Of a stretch of 64,000 nucleotides of DNA, positions 12,662-27,600 are shown one piece after another. The translations under genes and the position numbers were made by a program. How positions within the stretch are numbered: position 1 is the first letter of the stretch; every line of letters begins with the position of its first letter. This DNA comes from Colius striatus. Lineage: Eukaryota; Chordata; Aves; Coliiformes; Coliidae. Below the pieces are notes generated by a model that did not search any database, had not been told where the DNA came from, and saw only the letters and a program-made list of their open reading frames with translations. Location: the NCBI RefSeq assembly GCF_028858725.1, contig NC_084762.1:34005298-34069297 (forward strand), given 5' to 3'.

Positions 12662-15600
12662 TCTCCACAAATACACTGTCTTCAATCTGATATTTTAAAT
12701 GCACAAACAAAGCACAATGCTCACAAAAGTAATGACTTCACGCAGAAGACGGCCATCAGAAGCACCCAGTAGCTGCACTCTGAGAGCACTGACATGGGAA
12801 TTGTAAGGAGATGCTTGTCCCTATTCTGCAGGGGTGGGCAGGGCAGCATTTCATGGGGGTAGAAGAACAGCAAACCCTTTTCTAAGCAGCTGATATGCTC
12901 ATGGGCAGAGACATTGCTAAGGGAACCTGTAAGCTGTGGCAGCAAGTGAACACCACAAATGGACTGGTAGAGCAGAGAGGCCCTCCATGCAAATCCCACA
13001 GTGCCATGTCTTTGTGCAGCTGCTCTCCAGCCGGGCGGTGAGCTGCCCCTGCTCCCTACCACTCACACGCAGCACAGACACATTTCTACGAGGAGCAGCA
13101 AGAAACCTCACAAGGAAAACACAACCACGAGCGCTCTCCTGGTTATGGGTTCATTTTAAGCCCAAGACACAAAGCTAGTTCAGATTTCTGTATTTTCCCA
13201 TCCTTGTTCACATCACAGTGGTTGAGCAGGATCTGCCGGAACTTGTCCAGGTCCACCCCGCTAATGCTGGGCTGCAGGCAAAAGAGAAACACGATGCTGA
13301 GAAAGAAAACAGCTCCGGGTTTCTGTATCCCTGTAAAGCAGAGGGCCATGCTGCAACTAGGAAATCCACCCAAGGAGGGGTGACCAAACCACCTGACCCC
13401 ACACTGGCTCATAAGTGTTGGGGAAGCAGAAAACGGGGAAAAGACATCCTGCAAAAGCAGAAGAGATATGGGACTGTGCACAACTGTATGGAAATGCAAC
13501 ATGATTTTTGCACTTCATTAAAGCCATCAATATCTGACCCATACCAAAGAAAAGTCTGCAAAAAGATGTGCAATACAGATAGCTGCACTATTGGACCTGT
13601 GTTTTCATCTGGTTTCCTCTCTGAAACCTGGTATCCGAGGAATGATGTGGCATTTTTGTCAGTAGGCTACTATTTTACAGGCTAGTCAGCAACTTAAAAA
13701 TACTTTTAGTGGATCAAATGAATGCTAAAGACACATTTTACAGGCCACAATGTCTCTGTACACTCCTAATGTTTTACTACTTCCTCTGCTTCTCACTCTC
13801 TCAGGAGGAGATCAAATTCACATGTACAGCTTATGGCATCCAAGGACAATGCTGATGAAGGCCCTTAGAGAAAGTGCAACCTTCTCTCCCTCACACACAC
13901 ATGAACAGAGAACAAAGCCAAACTGCTGCCTGTCCTCACACCCTTCCCTGCACAGCACATGGCTAGAATATGCACACACAGCTGACAGCATGCAGCTGCA
14001 GTCTCTCTTCTCTGTTAAACAGACACGGGAGCACAGGCATTCCTGTGTTGGGCCACGTCATGTGGAAATGCACCAGCTCAGGCTCAGAGGGAGCCAAAGA
14101 CCAGATAATATTACGATCAAGAGCTCTATCTTGGACTGCATCTGGAAACTCAAGGGAATCCAATGCAGATGGACTCCACTGTCTATAAGAAACTGAAATA
14201 ATACACTGGCTGTGGTATTCTTGAGTAGACATAGACATGAAATCATTTTCAGGTGTATCCCTGTGATGCACTAATGGACCATGAGGTCATTCTGGTGAGG
14301 ACAATGTCCATAGTGAAAACGGAAGAACGAACTTCCAATGACTGATCCATGTCCACACAGTATGTGATGCTACCTGATTCAGAGTACAAGCTAGAAGGGG
14401 CTTTTCTTCAATACAGTTGGTGATTGAAGCTATATTAATCTGTCAGGGAGAATTGTTGTGATATGGTGAAATCCTCTACAGTGTACATGCTGAGAATGTG
14501 ACCTTCGTTTCTTCTGCTGATCAAAGTGAAATTTGTTTTTACTAGCCTCTCTAATTACATAACTTTTCCAAAACAAGACCTTTATCTCAGAAATGTCAGG
14601 TATTAACAAACAGAAAGAGCCATGAAGGTACCTTGACCAATTCCATCATGTCTTTGACAAATCCATCCACTTCTGGGCCTTCAAGTGCTCCCGTTTTACT
14701 CTGAAAGGTGAAATAAACATCAAAATGCTCCAATGAGTCAAAACCACTACAATGTTTACCAGTCAGTAGGTCCACCTGGTCATCAAGCTTTATAGTATAT
14801 TGATTATAGAATCATAGAATTGTTTGAGTTGGAAGGAACATTAAAGATCACCTAACTCCATGAACAGGGACACCTTCCCCTAGATTAGGTTGCTCAAAGC
14901 CCCGTCCAATCTGGCCTTGGACACTTTCAGCGATGGGGCTTCCACAGCTTCTCTGGGCAACTTGTTACAGTATCTCACCACCTTCATGGTAAAGAACTTC
15001 TTCCTCACATCTAATATCTAATATCCTCTCTTTTTTCTCCAAAACATCTCTTACCCTTGAATGGGAGCAACGTCTCCCACCATTTTGTGAGGTCATAATC
15101 CTGAGGGAGTTGTGCGACTGTTCAAAATGGCACTGAACTGCTGATTTCTTACAGGTCATGTCTTCCTTGGGCCAGACTCCCTAAATAACCTCTGGTTCAG
15201 TACTAGAAAGGGTTTTATTCTTCAAGGTGGTGGAGATGCAGGCCTCAAACTGATAGAGACTGGGCGAGCCAAAGCCACCACCTTTGCATCTTCTGCAGGG
15301 AGATACTGCAAATGCAGCAGCACTGGCCATGGCAACGCAGAAAGTTATAATGAGTCCTTTACCATGAGGTCTCTGAGCATCACTCTCTTTTGTCCCCAGT
15401 CTATCCCCAGCCTGGCACCTGGGCCCCTTGGGTACAGCTGAAGCTCTGGAGTGACCCCCTTATAGCACCCAAGGAGAGGAAGAAGTCTGAGCAGCCCATG
15501 CTAAATGTGCATCATCTAAAGGCCACAAGTGAACAGCCTCTGGCACTTACCACATCATAGTGAGCAAAAATCTTCTCAAAATCTCTCCTCCTTTCTTCTG

Positions 15601-18600
15601 TGCTGCAAGCCTGTATGCAGAGAGGATGAGCAAATGAAAAAGGAAAAAGAAAAAAATATTCAAGTTTGGGCCCAGGTTATCTTAGCCGAGAGAGATGGGA
15701 CCGAGGCATTAAAAATAGCACTACTTACGTCCATTTTAAATTGAAGAAGAAAATTTTCCTGGAGCGCCAGAATCCTGAATGGAGAGATTTAAATTATGAT
15801 TTTCCTGCTTTATCATCTGCATGCAATCTATTCTGAACTCTGCTGGTTTGTAAAGCAAAGAGATCTTAGATTATAGACCTTTAAAACTAAAAATTGCCTG
15901 TGAGGTTATTTACAGAGGCCTGTTACGAGTACTCATGCGTCCCTCCCTGTCTGATGGGGACTAGTGGGTGCCTTTTGGCTCACTGCAAACATATTTCTTA
16001 GCACCATTGCCCAGAGCATTTCTGGTGGTCCAGGGTAATGGAGTTGTCAGCCTTCAAAGAAAGAGCTACCAGACAATCGTTCCTCATAACTGGATTGCTG
16101 GGCTGCACTAAAGGAAAAAGTATTTCATTGCTCTCTGTTGGAGGGAGAACTGATGGTTGTAAAAGTAAATGACAAAGAAATACTGGCCTGTGCACTGAGC
16201 CTGGCCAAATTCCTCTCCATTTCCCTCCCAAAGCCCCTCACAACACTGACTGATAAAAGCTTTTCTGTCTCCAGCTGCTCTGCTAAGCCTGAGATGTTTA
16301 GAGCCTGTGACACTGGGCATGCTGAGCTGTGTCTGCACACAGGAGAGTTTGGGGTGTGAGAAATGTGCTCAGATTGGAGGGGAGCCTTAGTTGGTCTGGG
16401 CCAAGAAGTCACTAGGGAACTGTATTTAAGAGGAAACTTCAATAAGCATCCCTCTTTAAATTTTATCCATTCTGACTCTGTTTCTCTTCAAATTTTCAGT
16501 GCTCAGAGGGAACTGCAGTCATTCACCATGATCCCGAGCAGAAAGTAACAGTAGCAAACCAGCACCTCTCTCCTCTTATCCCCCAAACTGGTGTTTGAAG
16601 ATTGTACCTGTACATTTAAAATCCCATCCAGTCATTGCACATACAATTACAGAGGCATATTCTCTATCTGTGTGCAGTGAAATCATATAAAAGTCTCTGA
16701 GACATCAAGGATGGAAAAGAGACAGAAGCCGATCCTCACAAACAGGTCCTAGCATTGCTCAGTCTCACTGGCTCCAGGTTCTCAGACTACTGTGATGGGG
16801 ACCATATGTTAAAAACGTGAGATATCTGCATTGGTGGCCTTGAGGATTCAAACGTATGTCCTCAGAAGGTGATCATCACCTTGCCTGAATCTGCCCTGGC
16901 AAGCTGAAAATTCCCATCAATATTATTAAAGCCTACCTTGCCAGATCATTCAGGTCCAGCCGTCCATCTTTGTTTTTGTCAAAGATTTTCATCTAAAAAT
17001 CATGAAGACAGAGATCAAATGGACAGGCTATAAGGAGAACACACAAAAATGTCAGTCTGCATTTTACTCTGCCCTATACCCTCACCTCTGCTTGCTTGAA
17101 GTGCTTTGGCCAAGCCCCAGGTAGCAGTGTCCTCTGCTAGTATCAAGTGCAAGGGTGGCACAAGAGCACAGCAAAACTCTCCAATCCTCCTGCTGTCTGG
17201 TAGCAACAACCCAAGCAATCAAAAACCAGTACCACTTCCTTTCTGCCTTACATGGGGACAAAGACAGGCCTCCAGCAAACACCTTAAGAAACTAAATACT
17301 GGCCTTGCCATGGCCCCTGAAAAAAATGCCACAAGAAGCAGGGAACTTCTGTCACACATCCAGCCTGACTCTATCCTTATCTCTAACTGTTGTTGTGGAT
17401 ACCAAGTGACTGAGGTGCAAATGGCACCTTCTGATAGACACTCAGGTCAGGGATTTACACCACTAAACCCAGTGGGCTTTGCTTGGCTCAAAGCCTGCCA
17501 TCAGAAAGCACTGAGACTCAGAAGAAGGTTCAGGCTGCCAACATCAGGAGGTTTATCTTTGAACTTCGCCCAGATTCTTCTACACATTTCTAAGCCCTTG
17601 CAACTGCATTTATATTCTCCTATTCTCTGTAGGTCTCAGAAGCACACTTGTGAAACTAAACCCCAGCATTTCAATCCAGACTGCAGATTCAAACAGAACC
17701 CCAAATGTGATTTTCCTTCTATCATGCCTCAGGAAAACAAACACACAGAGCTTTTGGGTAAAGTTCCTCTCTGTGACCATGAAGTCCAGTCCTTTGTACA
17801 AGCTCACTAATAAATATCCACAAATGGTGACCATGGTGGCAGTTTCTGGGACCAGGACAGGCCTGGTGGTTCCCAATGGAAGGAGTAGACTTTAGGCCCA
17901 TTTTTCATTTCACATAGGCCTGAGACAAGCCAGAAGTTTCTTTCCCAGTGAAGCATCTCAGGTCTCATGTCCTTTTCCATATCCTAGTGTAGTTATTCTT
18001 GTCTTCACAGAATCACAGCATCTTACGGGTTGGAAGGGACTTCGATATATTATCTAGTCCAACTCCCCTGCCAAAGCAGACTTCAGGTATCTCACCCAAC
18101 CTGCATCTGCTCTACTTTTTGGGTGCAGCATACTTTCACAGTTTCAGAAGTTGCGAACAGCCATAGGAGGCTTAGCTTTGTGCACTCTTAATGAAAAAGG
18201 CTAGATTAGAGGTGATGGTTTAGATGTTAAAGTCTTTGTGCTTCGTTATCGATTTTCTGAGCCAGTGGTTTTCACCTCTATCCATTTCTGAAGCTTTGCA
18301 ATATTCCAGCACTAGTGCAGACTCCATTAAAACACATTTAACTGCAGAGATAATACTTTCCTTAGTGGAACACTTAATGGAAAGCAATATCCACAGTCAA
18401 TTTGCTTTGTTTGCACCCCATCTTTGACCTTAACATCACACTTTAAGTGGCTGACCATGTCTACTTCCAGCTAATCAGCTCCCTTCTCTGATTTCCTTCA
18501 TTCAGCTCTACTTTGTTTCAAAGACAAGAGAGAATCTTTGTATTTTAAATTGCTTGGCTTCTTTCTGGAGCAGTATCATGAAAAAATTTCCAAATACATG

Positions 18601-21600
18601 CAATATTTTGTTTGTCCATACCAGTCAACAGAGAGAAAATAAAAGTATGTTTGGAAGACCTAGGTCGAGCTAACTCTTGTCTTGTGACTTCCATATGAAA
18701 GATGAAAAACATGCAGAGAAGATGAGCTAGTGTTCACTGAATTAGTTCAGGTGCCACAGCTAATAAGATAGACTTAATCCTATTATCTGGACAACTGGAG
18801 CTCACACATATCCACTACATGGCAGTCTTGGCCTTCACTACTCAGAAAAAGCCTGGGGAAATATTTGTCAGTTGAACTTCCAAATTTCAAGTGTGGGAGT
18901 GTTTAACCTGACATACTAATTGTGTACAGTACTACACAAAGAATAACAGAGAGCACACGCTCCATGTGATGAAATGGGAGGAGCAGATATTTGAAATCAT
19001 TATGAGATAGTTTCTAATTTAGACTTTTGACTCTACACACCATCTTGATGCGTTAAACTTGGTGACTTTTCAGTTTACACTCTTGAAAGGTGTATTTAAG
19101 ATGCCGTGTTGATATGAAACATCTCAATGTGGTAAAGGATAAGGTCTGGCATGTTTGAATAGCACCCTGTATTACTAAAAGCCTTGTTGCATCTAACAGC
19201 ATGCTTTACAAAATGATGCATTTACTGTCAAGCTAGCCCACATTTTAAAGTGTTTGCACAAATTAAGTCACTGACATTTTAATGGCAGTGCACCAGGGAA
19301 GTCTTAGTTCTGTTTGTTTGAATGTAGTCCATGCACTCTGAGGCAGAAAGAGCATAAACGAGAGCAGGGTTTGCAAAATATGAGTTGTTACGTTGTGCTT
19401 TTTTCAGTGCCAAATCAAAACTGCCATTGGCTTTGAATTCAGAAAAGGAAATAGCTCTCCTGTCACAGTTTGATGCTGTAAGGAGGGCCACTGAAGCACC
19501 ACAATATGACAAACACAAGTGAGTTTTGAGGAGCAACATGAGATTATAAATTTGAATTATTTTCCATGACAGAAATAAGGAAAGAAGTAAACTACCAAAA
19601 TATGTCCACTGTGATCAGCAGACTCAATAAAGCCTGCCTTTAAACATCCTCTGATTCTGGTTGTCAGTGTGTAACAAAGTGTTTTATCTCTCAGGTGGGA
19701 CATGGAAAGAGCCAGCTCTTGCCTGACCTCCAGCTCTCACAAATACATATATACATCCAGGGCATCTATACCCAATAGCTGTAACTAAAATTGGCTATTG
19801 AGTACAAAAGTTATGGAGGGAATATAAAGGCAGGCACATACATGAGCTGCAGGACTGCCTATAGATACTTTCCCTAGGGAAAGATGGGGGCACAAAGGCT
19901 TTTGCTTTTTGCCCAACCAGATCATCCGTGTAATCTAGAGTCATTTAGTGCAGGATTCTAAGAGTGCTTGTTCCTAAAAGACCAAAGCATTAACTGCTGG
20001 GGTTTTCAAAAGCTTGCAGGCTCCTGAGTTCTGTTGGTTTTGGTCTTCATAAATGAAGTCTGAGCTTAAATGGAACTTTCTTCTTCCCTCAGCTTATGCC
20101 ACATGAAGTGTAACACAAAAGTGGAGGTAACAGCACCACTGAGATTGAGTGTAGAAGGGACATGGGACAACATGCAGTCTCTTGGAGGTCATAACATCCT
20201 TACAGAGCTGCCTGGGAAGGAGGCCAGCATGCGCAACTACCAAGTAAAGCAATCTGCAAATATATCCAGTAGAAAGGTCTTTTAGGCTATACTCTGCTTC
20301 TATCATATCTTGAGAGCTTTGGGAAGTTTGCTCAGGGTGTTCACAAAACTAACAAACTCTGTTTAGGCTTTTGTCAATACAATAAATATTTGTCTTTCCA
20401 TTATCACACCATTTCTTTGGTGCTCATAAGAAACTTCATTGACACAGGTAAGCTAGCTTGGCCAGTAAGCAGCTAAACCACCTGGATTTTCTGTGCTCTA
20501 ACTTTTACTTCCCTACCTAAGTACACTGACATTGTAACTGAGCACAGATAGACAGACAGACAGGCAAAGAAGTGACCATGCTGAGCCTCTAGCATCATCC
20601 TCACAGAGAGGACAGGCAGCAGGACCGGGGTATGTTGCTAATACTGTCATCCTACACAGCCTCCTTCTCATTGTGAAGCAGCAAGTGGGCAAATTTTCAT
20701 GTCTCCAGCTTCTGCTACTTCAGGAAGGCAGAATCATTCAGCTATGCTTATCTTGTCTCCCAGGGCACACATTGCAGGACCCCTGGGGCATTTTCTTGTG
20801 GCCTGGAGAGGCTCAGAGCAATAAAAGGCTTCACTCTGGCCTCCGAGAATCTTCTCCCTGCCAACCACTCTCTGTCTATGCCCACAGTAAGGCAACAAAC
20901 CTACAGACTGTTTTCAGGGATTCAGAACTGCACATAACTGTGTTTTATCTCTTGTAAGTAGAAGTATGTAAATGAATATTAATACAAACCTAATGACTAA
21001 TATTACAAACATAGATATGTGTAGTCATGAACAGTAACATGAACGGTTCCTCAGCACAGGGCTGATACTTTAATTCCCCCATTAAGAGTCTTGAGAAGAG
21101 TCTTTCATGACTCCACAGTGGCTTTAGTGCTCTTTAAGATTTGATTTAGCAGACTCACAAGGCTTGTGCTATACCAAAGCATTCACTACCTGTTTTCTTT
21201 CCAGAGGTTCATCACTTGTTCATCAATTCCCCAATATATATCAGTATTCTCTGAAGAAAGGATGTCAAAGTCACAAGGAAACAGAATAGCCTCTTAAGAA
21301 ATGGCTTCTAAGCAATCTGATAAAGTGATGCACCTCTCTGGAGACAACCAATCTCTTCCAAGAGAAATACTTTATCCCTTTTCCCAGCTGCTTTTTAATG
21401 TGGTGCAAGATCATTCACAGCAGCATAAGTAAGTGATAAATACTTAGCATCCCTGGTCAGTATGATGTCTGCTCATACCTCTCACAAGGTAAAGGTTTAA
21501 ATACCCAGCACAGAATGATAAATTGCCTTTTTTCTTTTTTTTTTTTCCTCATGCCTGAGCTAGCTTCTTTGAAATGGCAGTGTCTGTCTTTTACCCTTTA

Positions 21601-24600
21601 TCTCTATCTTCAGAAGGCTCTAGGGTCTGCTCGGTATATCAATGGCTGCTGAAGATGTGTGCAGCCAGCTGTGGATGTACAGAAAAGAGCAGATTTGTAA
21701 ATTCCTGTCGAGACAGGTGGGTTTACAGCATCTTGGGACACAGCTTATTTCAACCGAATGCTAATACAGTGGCACTTGAAAGCCCTGAGCTGGATAGATG
21801 GGCCACCCTGAGAGATCCTGTAGCTGTGTGCAGCAGAGATGGGCTCTTGTCCTGAAGACCTTGTGCTCTAAAGGTATAAGAAGTTGGAAACAAAGTATTA
21901 GGGGACAGAAACACAAGCATTTCCTCTCTAAAGTAAAGGGATCGGTGCTGTTGTTTCCTAAAGATTAAAAAAATCCTAAACTGTGAAAACCTCAGGAATG
22001 AAACATAAGGACCACTGCCTGCCCTCCTTATAATTTTGCCCTTCTACTTCAGATTAGTTCCTATGCACTTGCTTCCCACAGCGAATCTGCTGGTATAGGG
22101 ATGCTGTCCGTGTGGATATTTTGCCATAACATACAGAATTCGTATCCTCTATTTTATTACAAGTTATCATAGGCTAAGCTTATGTGTGTTGTAATTTCAT
22201 AATTTGCCTTAGCTTGGAATCAGGTGGGTTTATAAACATTCTTGACCTTCAGTTTATAGCATAGAATCACAAGGAAAAAAAAATCATCTGCCATATCCTT
22301 ACTTTCTAACAGCCATTCACATCCCTGATGCTGTTGCCATTGTGGCTTTGCAAACTTTTGTCATCACAAGGCAGATTTGCATTTCAGATCATAGATCTCC
22401 CCAGATACACAAAGTATCTCTTCTCTTGAATCAAATCTTATCCTGTAACGTAAAGACTAAACTGTCTCTCCAGTGATAGAAAGCCAATCTATAAAACCCC
22501 ATGGGAATAGTAAGCAGACCTCCTGCCTGTCAGCCCTGGGCTGCAGCTATCTCGCTGCGTTAGGGCAGCAGAAATCACAGATCTTTCTTGGGAAATTATG
22601 GGAAAGGGAAAGGAGTTGGAAGAAATGAACCATCGAATGTCTTCAAGGTTCAAATCACCTTTTCCTCAGCACCCAATCAGAGATTAGCCACTGGGAATGG
22701 AAATCTTAATGGAGCAGCTTAAAAGCTATTAGCTACCCGCAAACACTACTGGAAAGACTGTTGTTCTAGCTGTGGCTTCTAGAGTTTTATTGTTTTTAAG
22801 CTCTGCTAGTTGGAAAATAATTTCTGTAGCTTGCATTCCTCTCCCTTCAATGTCCTATAAATACGAAAAAAACAAAATTCTTCACTCTTCTGTCATGTAC
22901 AGCTTTACACTTTGCTCTAAAAGGTGACACTTCTAGGCACAGATGCATGATGCATACATAACATACTATTGCAAAATATCTGGGTAGCTCCTTGTTTGCT
23001 TGCATTCTGAGATGATTTTTAGATACAAACACAGCTTTTGTGCCAAGAATCAAGGCAATCCCATCTCAAAACCATTTAGAAAATTGCAGTGGTAGATGTC
23101 TGCTAGTGGAACTCAAATGACATCCTTGACGATGGCATCAGAAATGAGCTTTTTTTAATCTTGTCTTATTTTCGAAGCATTAGATATAATAAGTTGCTCT
23201 GAAGTCCAGGTGACTGATGCTAAACTTACAGTAAATATTATGTTGCTGGCTGCAGTATAAAAGCTATATTGTTAAAGGCAGGGAAAGAGCTGAAGCTTTC
23301 AACCTCCCAGTCTTTCAGGGAAGCAGCAGTGATCCAGCAAGGCTTGCAGGGCTTCACAGAGCAGAAGAGCCAGATACCTGAGTGTCCTGGGAGCAAAAGG
23401 ATTTGTTAGGAGAGAGGGAGGGAAGGAACTGGAAATTCAGCTGAGGCTGAACATAACCTGAAGGAGGATGCACCTCATCTGCCTCTTAAAAGGGCTTAGA
23501 GCTGAGTTTGCTTTGGCGTGAAGTTGAGTGGTTTGCTCCTAGGAAACAGTTCAACTCAGAGCAAAAATATTTGAGATGCTGCTCACATCTGATGTTCAGT
23601 GCAGTGCAAAGAAGCAGCAGCAGCGTGTGCTGTTTCCACAGCAATCTCTTGGAGAAGATACACCTTTTAAGAGAGTATTTATGGCCCTATGTACATTGAC
23701 CCTGAAGGAAATTTTTAGGCAATACTATAATCTAAACATTATTGACACTGTATTTCCTTACCATAGTATCAGTATATTCTTCCAGCTTTACTTCAGCAAC
23801 CTTCTTGTTATGCTGCAAAAAGAGATCTCGCAGGAAATCCTGTAATAAGGAAAGAGACAAATTTTGCTCTTTAGAATAAATTCAAGAAATAATAGTACAA
23901 AATCCAATCCAAATCATCAGGGTTACATGAATCGAATTTCACATTCCTGATTAGTACTAGTGTCTTCAGTTTCTCATAAAGTTCTTTTTTTTTTTTTAGT
24001 TGAAACATATTTTTTGCAAATAAATTAGAAAACGACCACATTTCCCCAGGGCAGATATGCTGGAAGGAGTCATAATTATCTCACAACATAAAGATAACAC
24101 AAGCCCTTCAGTATTTGCTAACTGATCTCAAATAAAAATATTTGCCATTCAGTAAAACATTTAAGTATCCTCTATGTCTTTGCTGTGGCACACTCAGCAC
24201 AGGGTCTGCAGCCCACTGGTGTGTTCTGTTTCTCACTGGCTCAAAACATTTGAATTACAGTTTCCGAACAGGCTTCTGCCTCAGCACCCTGAACTTTAAA
24301 AGGAAATCAGTATTCAGAAAATCTGCAGGCTCAGGAAAAAGTTGTGAAGAAATCCCATTAATAAAATGGGAAAATAATGGGAGCTTTGGCTCTCTTTAGC
24401 TCAGAAAGGTATATGCACAAAGCCACAGTAATGGAGCACTTGGGGGGCTCCTTTGGTGCTTGGAGGTCATGGAGACAACTGAGATTATGGGATAAGGCAA
24501 GGGGTAAGTAAGACAGCAAGGGCAACATCAGAGCATCCTCCATCCCAGCAGGGTTTCTACAGTTGTGCCAGAAGGCTGGAGGGTGTCCAGTCCTTAAACT

Positions 24601-27600
24601 TGCCGTGAACAACTTAGCAATGCCATTCATAAATCACACAAAAAGGCCACAAATTGGTAAAGCCAATGGAAATGCTCTTGTTGATATGAGTGAGCCATGG
24701 ACCAAGCCCAGAGAGGCTTGTTAGAGCAACTTACTTTGAGCTCGCCGGCTGAAATAAATCCACTGCTATCAGCATCATAACTGCGCCAGATCTGAATGGG
24801 GATAGATTGATATGACCACATAAACATTGCAGTTAATCATCTGCTCCAGAGATAGATCATAAAAATTCACATCAGGACTTCTACCATAAACAAGCTCTTG
24901 TGTTATCCAATATTTAATTAATTGTAGATGAAATAAGATAAACATTCTACACAATAGCTTTTACTCTCACTTGGATGCTGTATGTGTGACACGCTGCCAT
25001 CACACATTTAATGCCAACACACTGTCTATAAAAGGAAGACAAGACTAAGAAACCATTCCACGTTTCTTACCTAATTTGTACATGCAGCTTCTTTTATCAC
25101 TCTGAGTAAAAGTCAAGGCCATACACAACTGGCCATTGATCTGCAGAAGCCCACAGTTTGGATATGAAATAAAAGTAACATCAAGCAATCTTGGGGAAAT
25201 TGAAACTCTGTGCTGGAATACCTAGGGGCAGAGACTGCAGGGAGATTGAGCAAGGTTAAGGAAATCTGATGGGCTTGTGTTCCTCAGTTGGCCCAATTTA
25301 TGAAGACTTCCACTCTGTGTCCTGACAGGCAAATGCTTCAGGATAAAATAGTGCTTAAATGGTTCCTGGTCTGCCCTCTCAGTTTATTCTGTGCTGCAGG
25401 CTAGAAGCTGCAGCTTTGGCCATAGCTCCCAACAGAGCTGAATTTATTAGTGGGTAGGTACTACTGTAAGGTTTTTTCTCTACTGACATGATTGATAGGT
25501 GACTGAGAGCATTTGAGAAGTTTGATGGACCCTTTGGGTGCCCTTGGTCCAGTCCTAGCTACCACATCTCTGTTTCGCTGATGTAAATAAGGTACAATCA
25601 TCTCTACCTGAACAGGTGAGAACATGCTTTGCATCTGCAATACTTATATATTTCCAATGCTATGTTCTAATGAGGTGGAAGTGTATGTTTTGAAGAAGCT
25701 GTTGGTGTGCAAGGGGAAGAGGCAATGTGGAGATACAGACCCGCATGAATTCCACACTGTTGTCCAAGGGAGTTTCCCGTCGGAAAAGAAGCAGAAAGTT
25801 CTCATCATCTGGCAAGATCATATTTGCAAGCTGTAAAGAAATAAAAACAAACAAATAAAAATCCCCCAAACCAAATTGAAACCACGAGGGTAAAGAAATT
25901 ATAAAACTTGGGTGGCTGCTGACCCAGTATAAGAAATATAAGTTGGCCACGTTGTTGCCTTGCAAATAAACCACAGACCAAGAAATCTGGCTGATATAGT
26001 ACCCCATGACTCACCTCCTCCCAGGCTCTATCTTCCATATCTTTCAAATCTGCTATAGGCCCTAATCACAGAATCATAGAATGGCTTGGGTTAGAAGGGC
26101 TCATTAAAGGTCATCTAGTCCAAAGCCCCCAGCAATGAGCAGGGACATCTTCAACTACATTGGGTTGCTCAAAGCCCCGTCCAGTCTGATCTTGGATGCA
26201 TCTACCATCCCCCTGGGCAACCTGTTTCATCATCCTCATTGTAAATAATTTATTCCTTATATCTAGTCTAAGACCACTCTCTTTTAGTTTAAAGCCATTA
26301 CTCTTTTTTTCCATTACTACAGGCCTTACTAAAATCCTGCTCTAATTCTCCATCCCTCTAGAAAACAAATCCTGGGCTGTGGCTGGGGAGAGACACCTCC
26401 TGGATTTGCAAGCGTCCATCTGTCGTGACATCATAGGCAGACAAGAATCGCTTTTTCATCCCCTGAACTTCTTCTTCTGTGATGGTGTTCTGCTGTGGGG
26501 AAAAGGATACATGCATGAAAATTCCTGAGGGCACTACAAGAGTCTCCTTGAAGAAATGTCTTCTCACTCACAGATAACCACTAGGATCACTGCATCCTTA
26601 CAACTGGGGATAATGCTTCTAAAAGCTCACAAACACACCAGTGTGGATAATTTTTTGGAAATAAGTCCCATGCATAACTTTGTAGCAACTAAGCATTTAG
26701 TTGGAAGCCCAGTGTTTGGAGACTCCAAAATACTTCAGTAACAACTGCTTCTTTAGTCAACTGTTCCTGCTGTACTATTGGAGTTTGGTTTTGCTTGAAT
26801 GTGTATTACAGTGGTTTCCATGCTGCTCATTTTCAAATTGTGCTTTTCAGGAAGGTGTCTTTATCCTTGAACTACTATCTCTGTAGTTCATTAGATCATC
26901 AGCCTTGAAAAGTGTCAGTGGAGCTAGACTGTTGCTTATTATTGCCTGTCAACAGGTTCAAGACCTGGCACCAAGCCCTGCCAGTGTTTCAGAGTTAATA
27001 GCATGGAATTTCAAGCAATTCACATTCTCTTTGCATCTGCTCAACCCCATAATCAATTTATACATAGTGAGGAGTTTTCACAACTTGTCAGGTTATATGT
27101 TTCAACAGACATTGCTGTGATGGTGAAATACAATGCTTAGGTTCATCAGAGATGATTTCTTTTTGTCAGCAGTAACCATTAGAGTATCTGGTCTGACTAG
27201 GCTACACAAAGTACAGTTTCCCCTCCTGGGGAAAGGCTTCTGGTCAGATGAGCTTTGTGGCTGGACTGAGAAGCTCATCCAGTTCATCTCACCCAAGCAG
27301 TTAATGATATCATTATTCTCAATGTTACCCTCAGCGCCTGCACTGAGCAAGTCTTGGCTCCTCTCCCAGTCCTGTGGGAGGTGGCCCTTTCTGCGAAGGG
27401 AGAGATGGAGAACAAACCAGAATGGTTCTTGGAATACCTTTGTAGCATTTTTTACAAGATAAGTTCTTCCCAATTCCTGAAGAAAAGCTCTTCAAAGGTT
27501 TTTATCACCTCTACATCCAGGTTGATGTCCTGGATGTTCTAACCCAGTTTCTCATCCTTCCAGCTACTATTGCAGGCCCATCAGGTTGTACAACCCCTTT

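Noticed and set aside
13218-13685. 155-codon plus-strand frame over SCGN exon 11
   Set aside because: Antisense shadow of the last SCGN exon and its intron.
22255-22275. CATAGAATCAC resembling a CR1 tail
   Set aside because: No CR1 body follows on either side; a short chance match.
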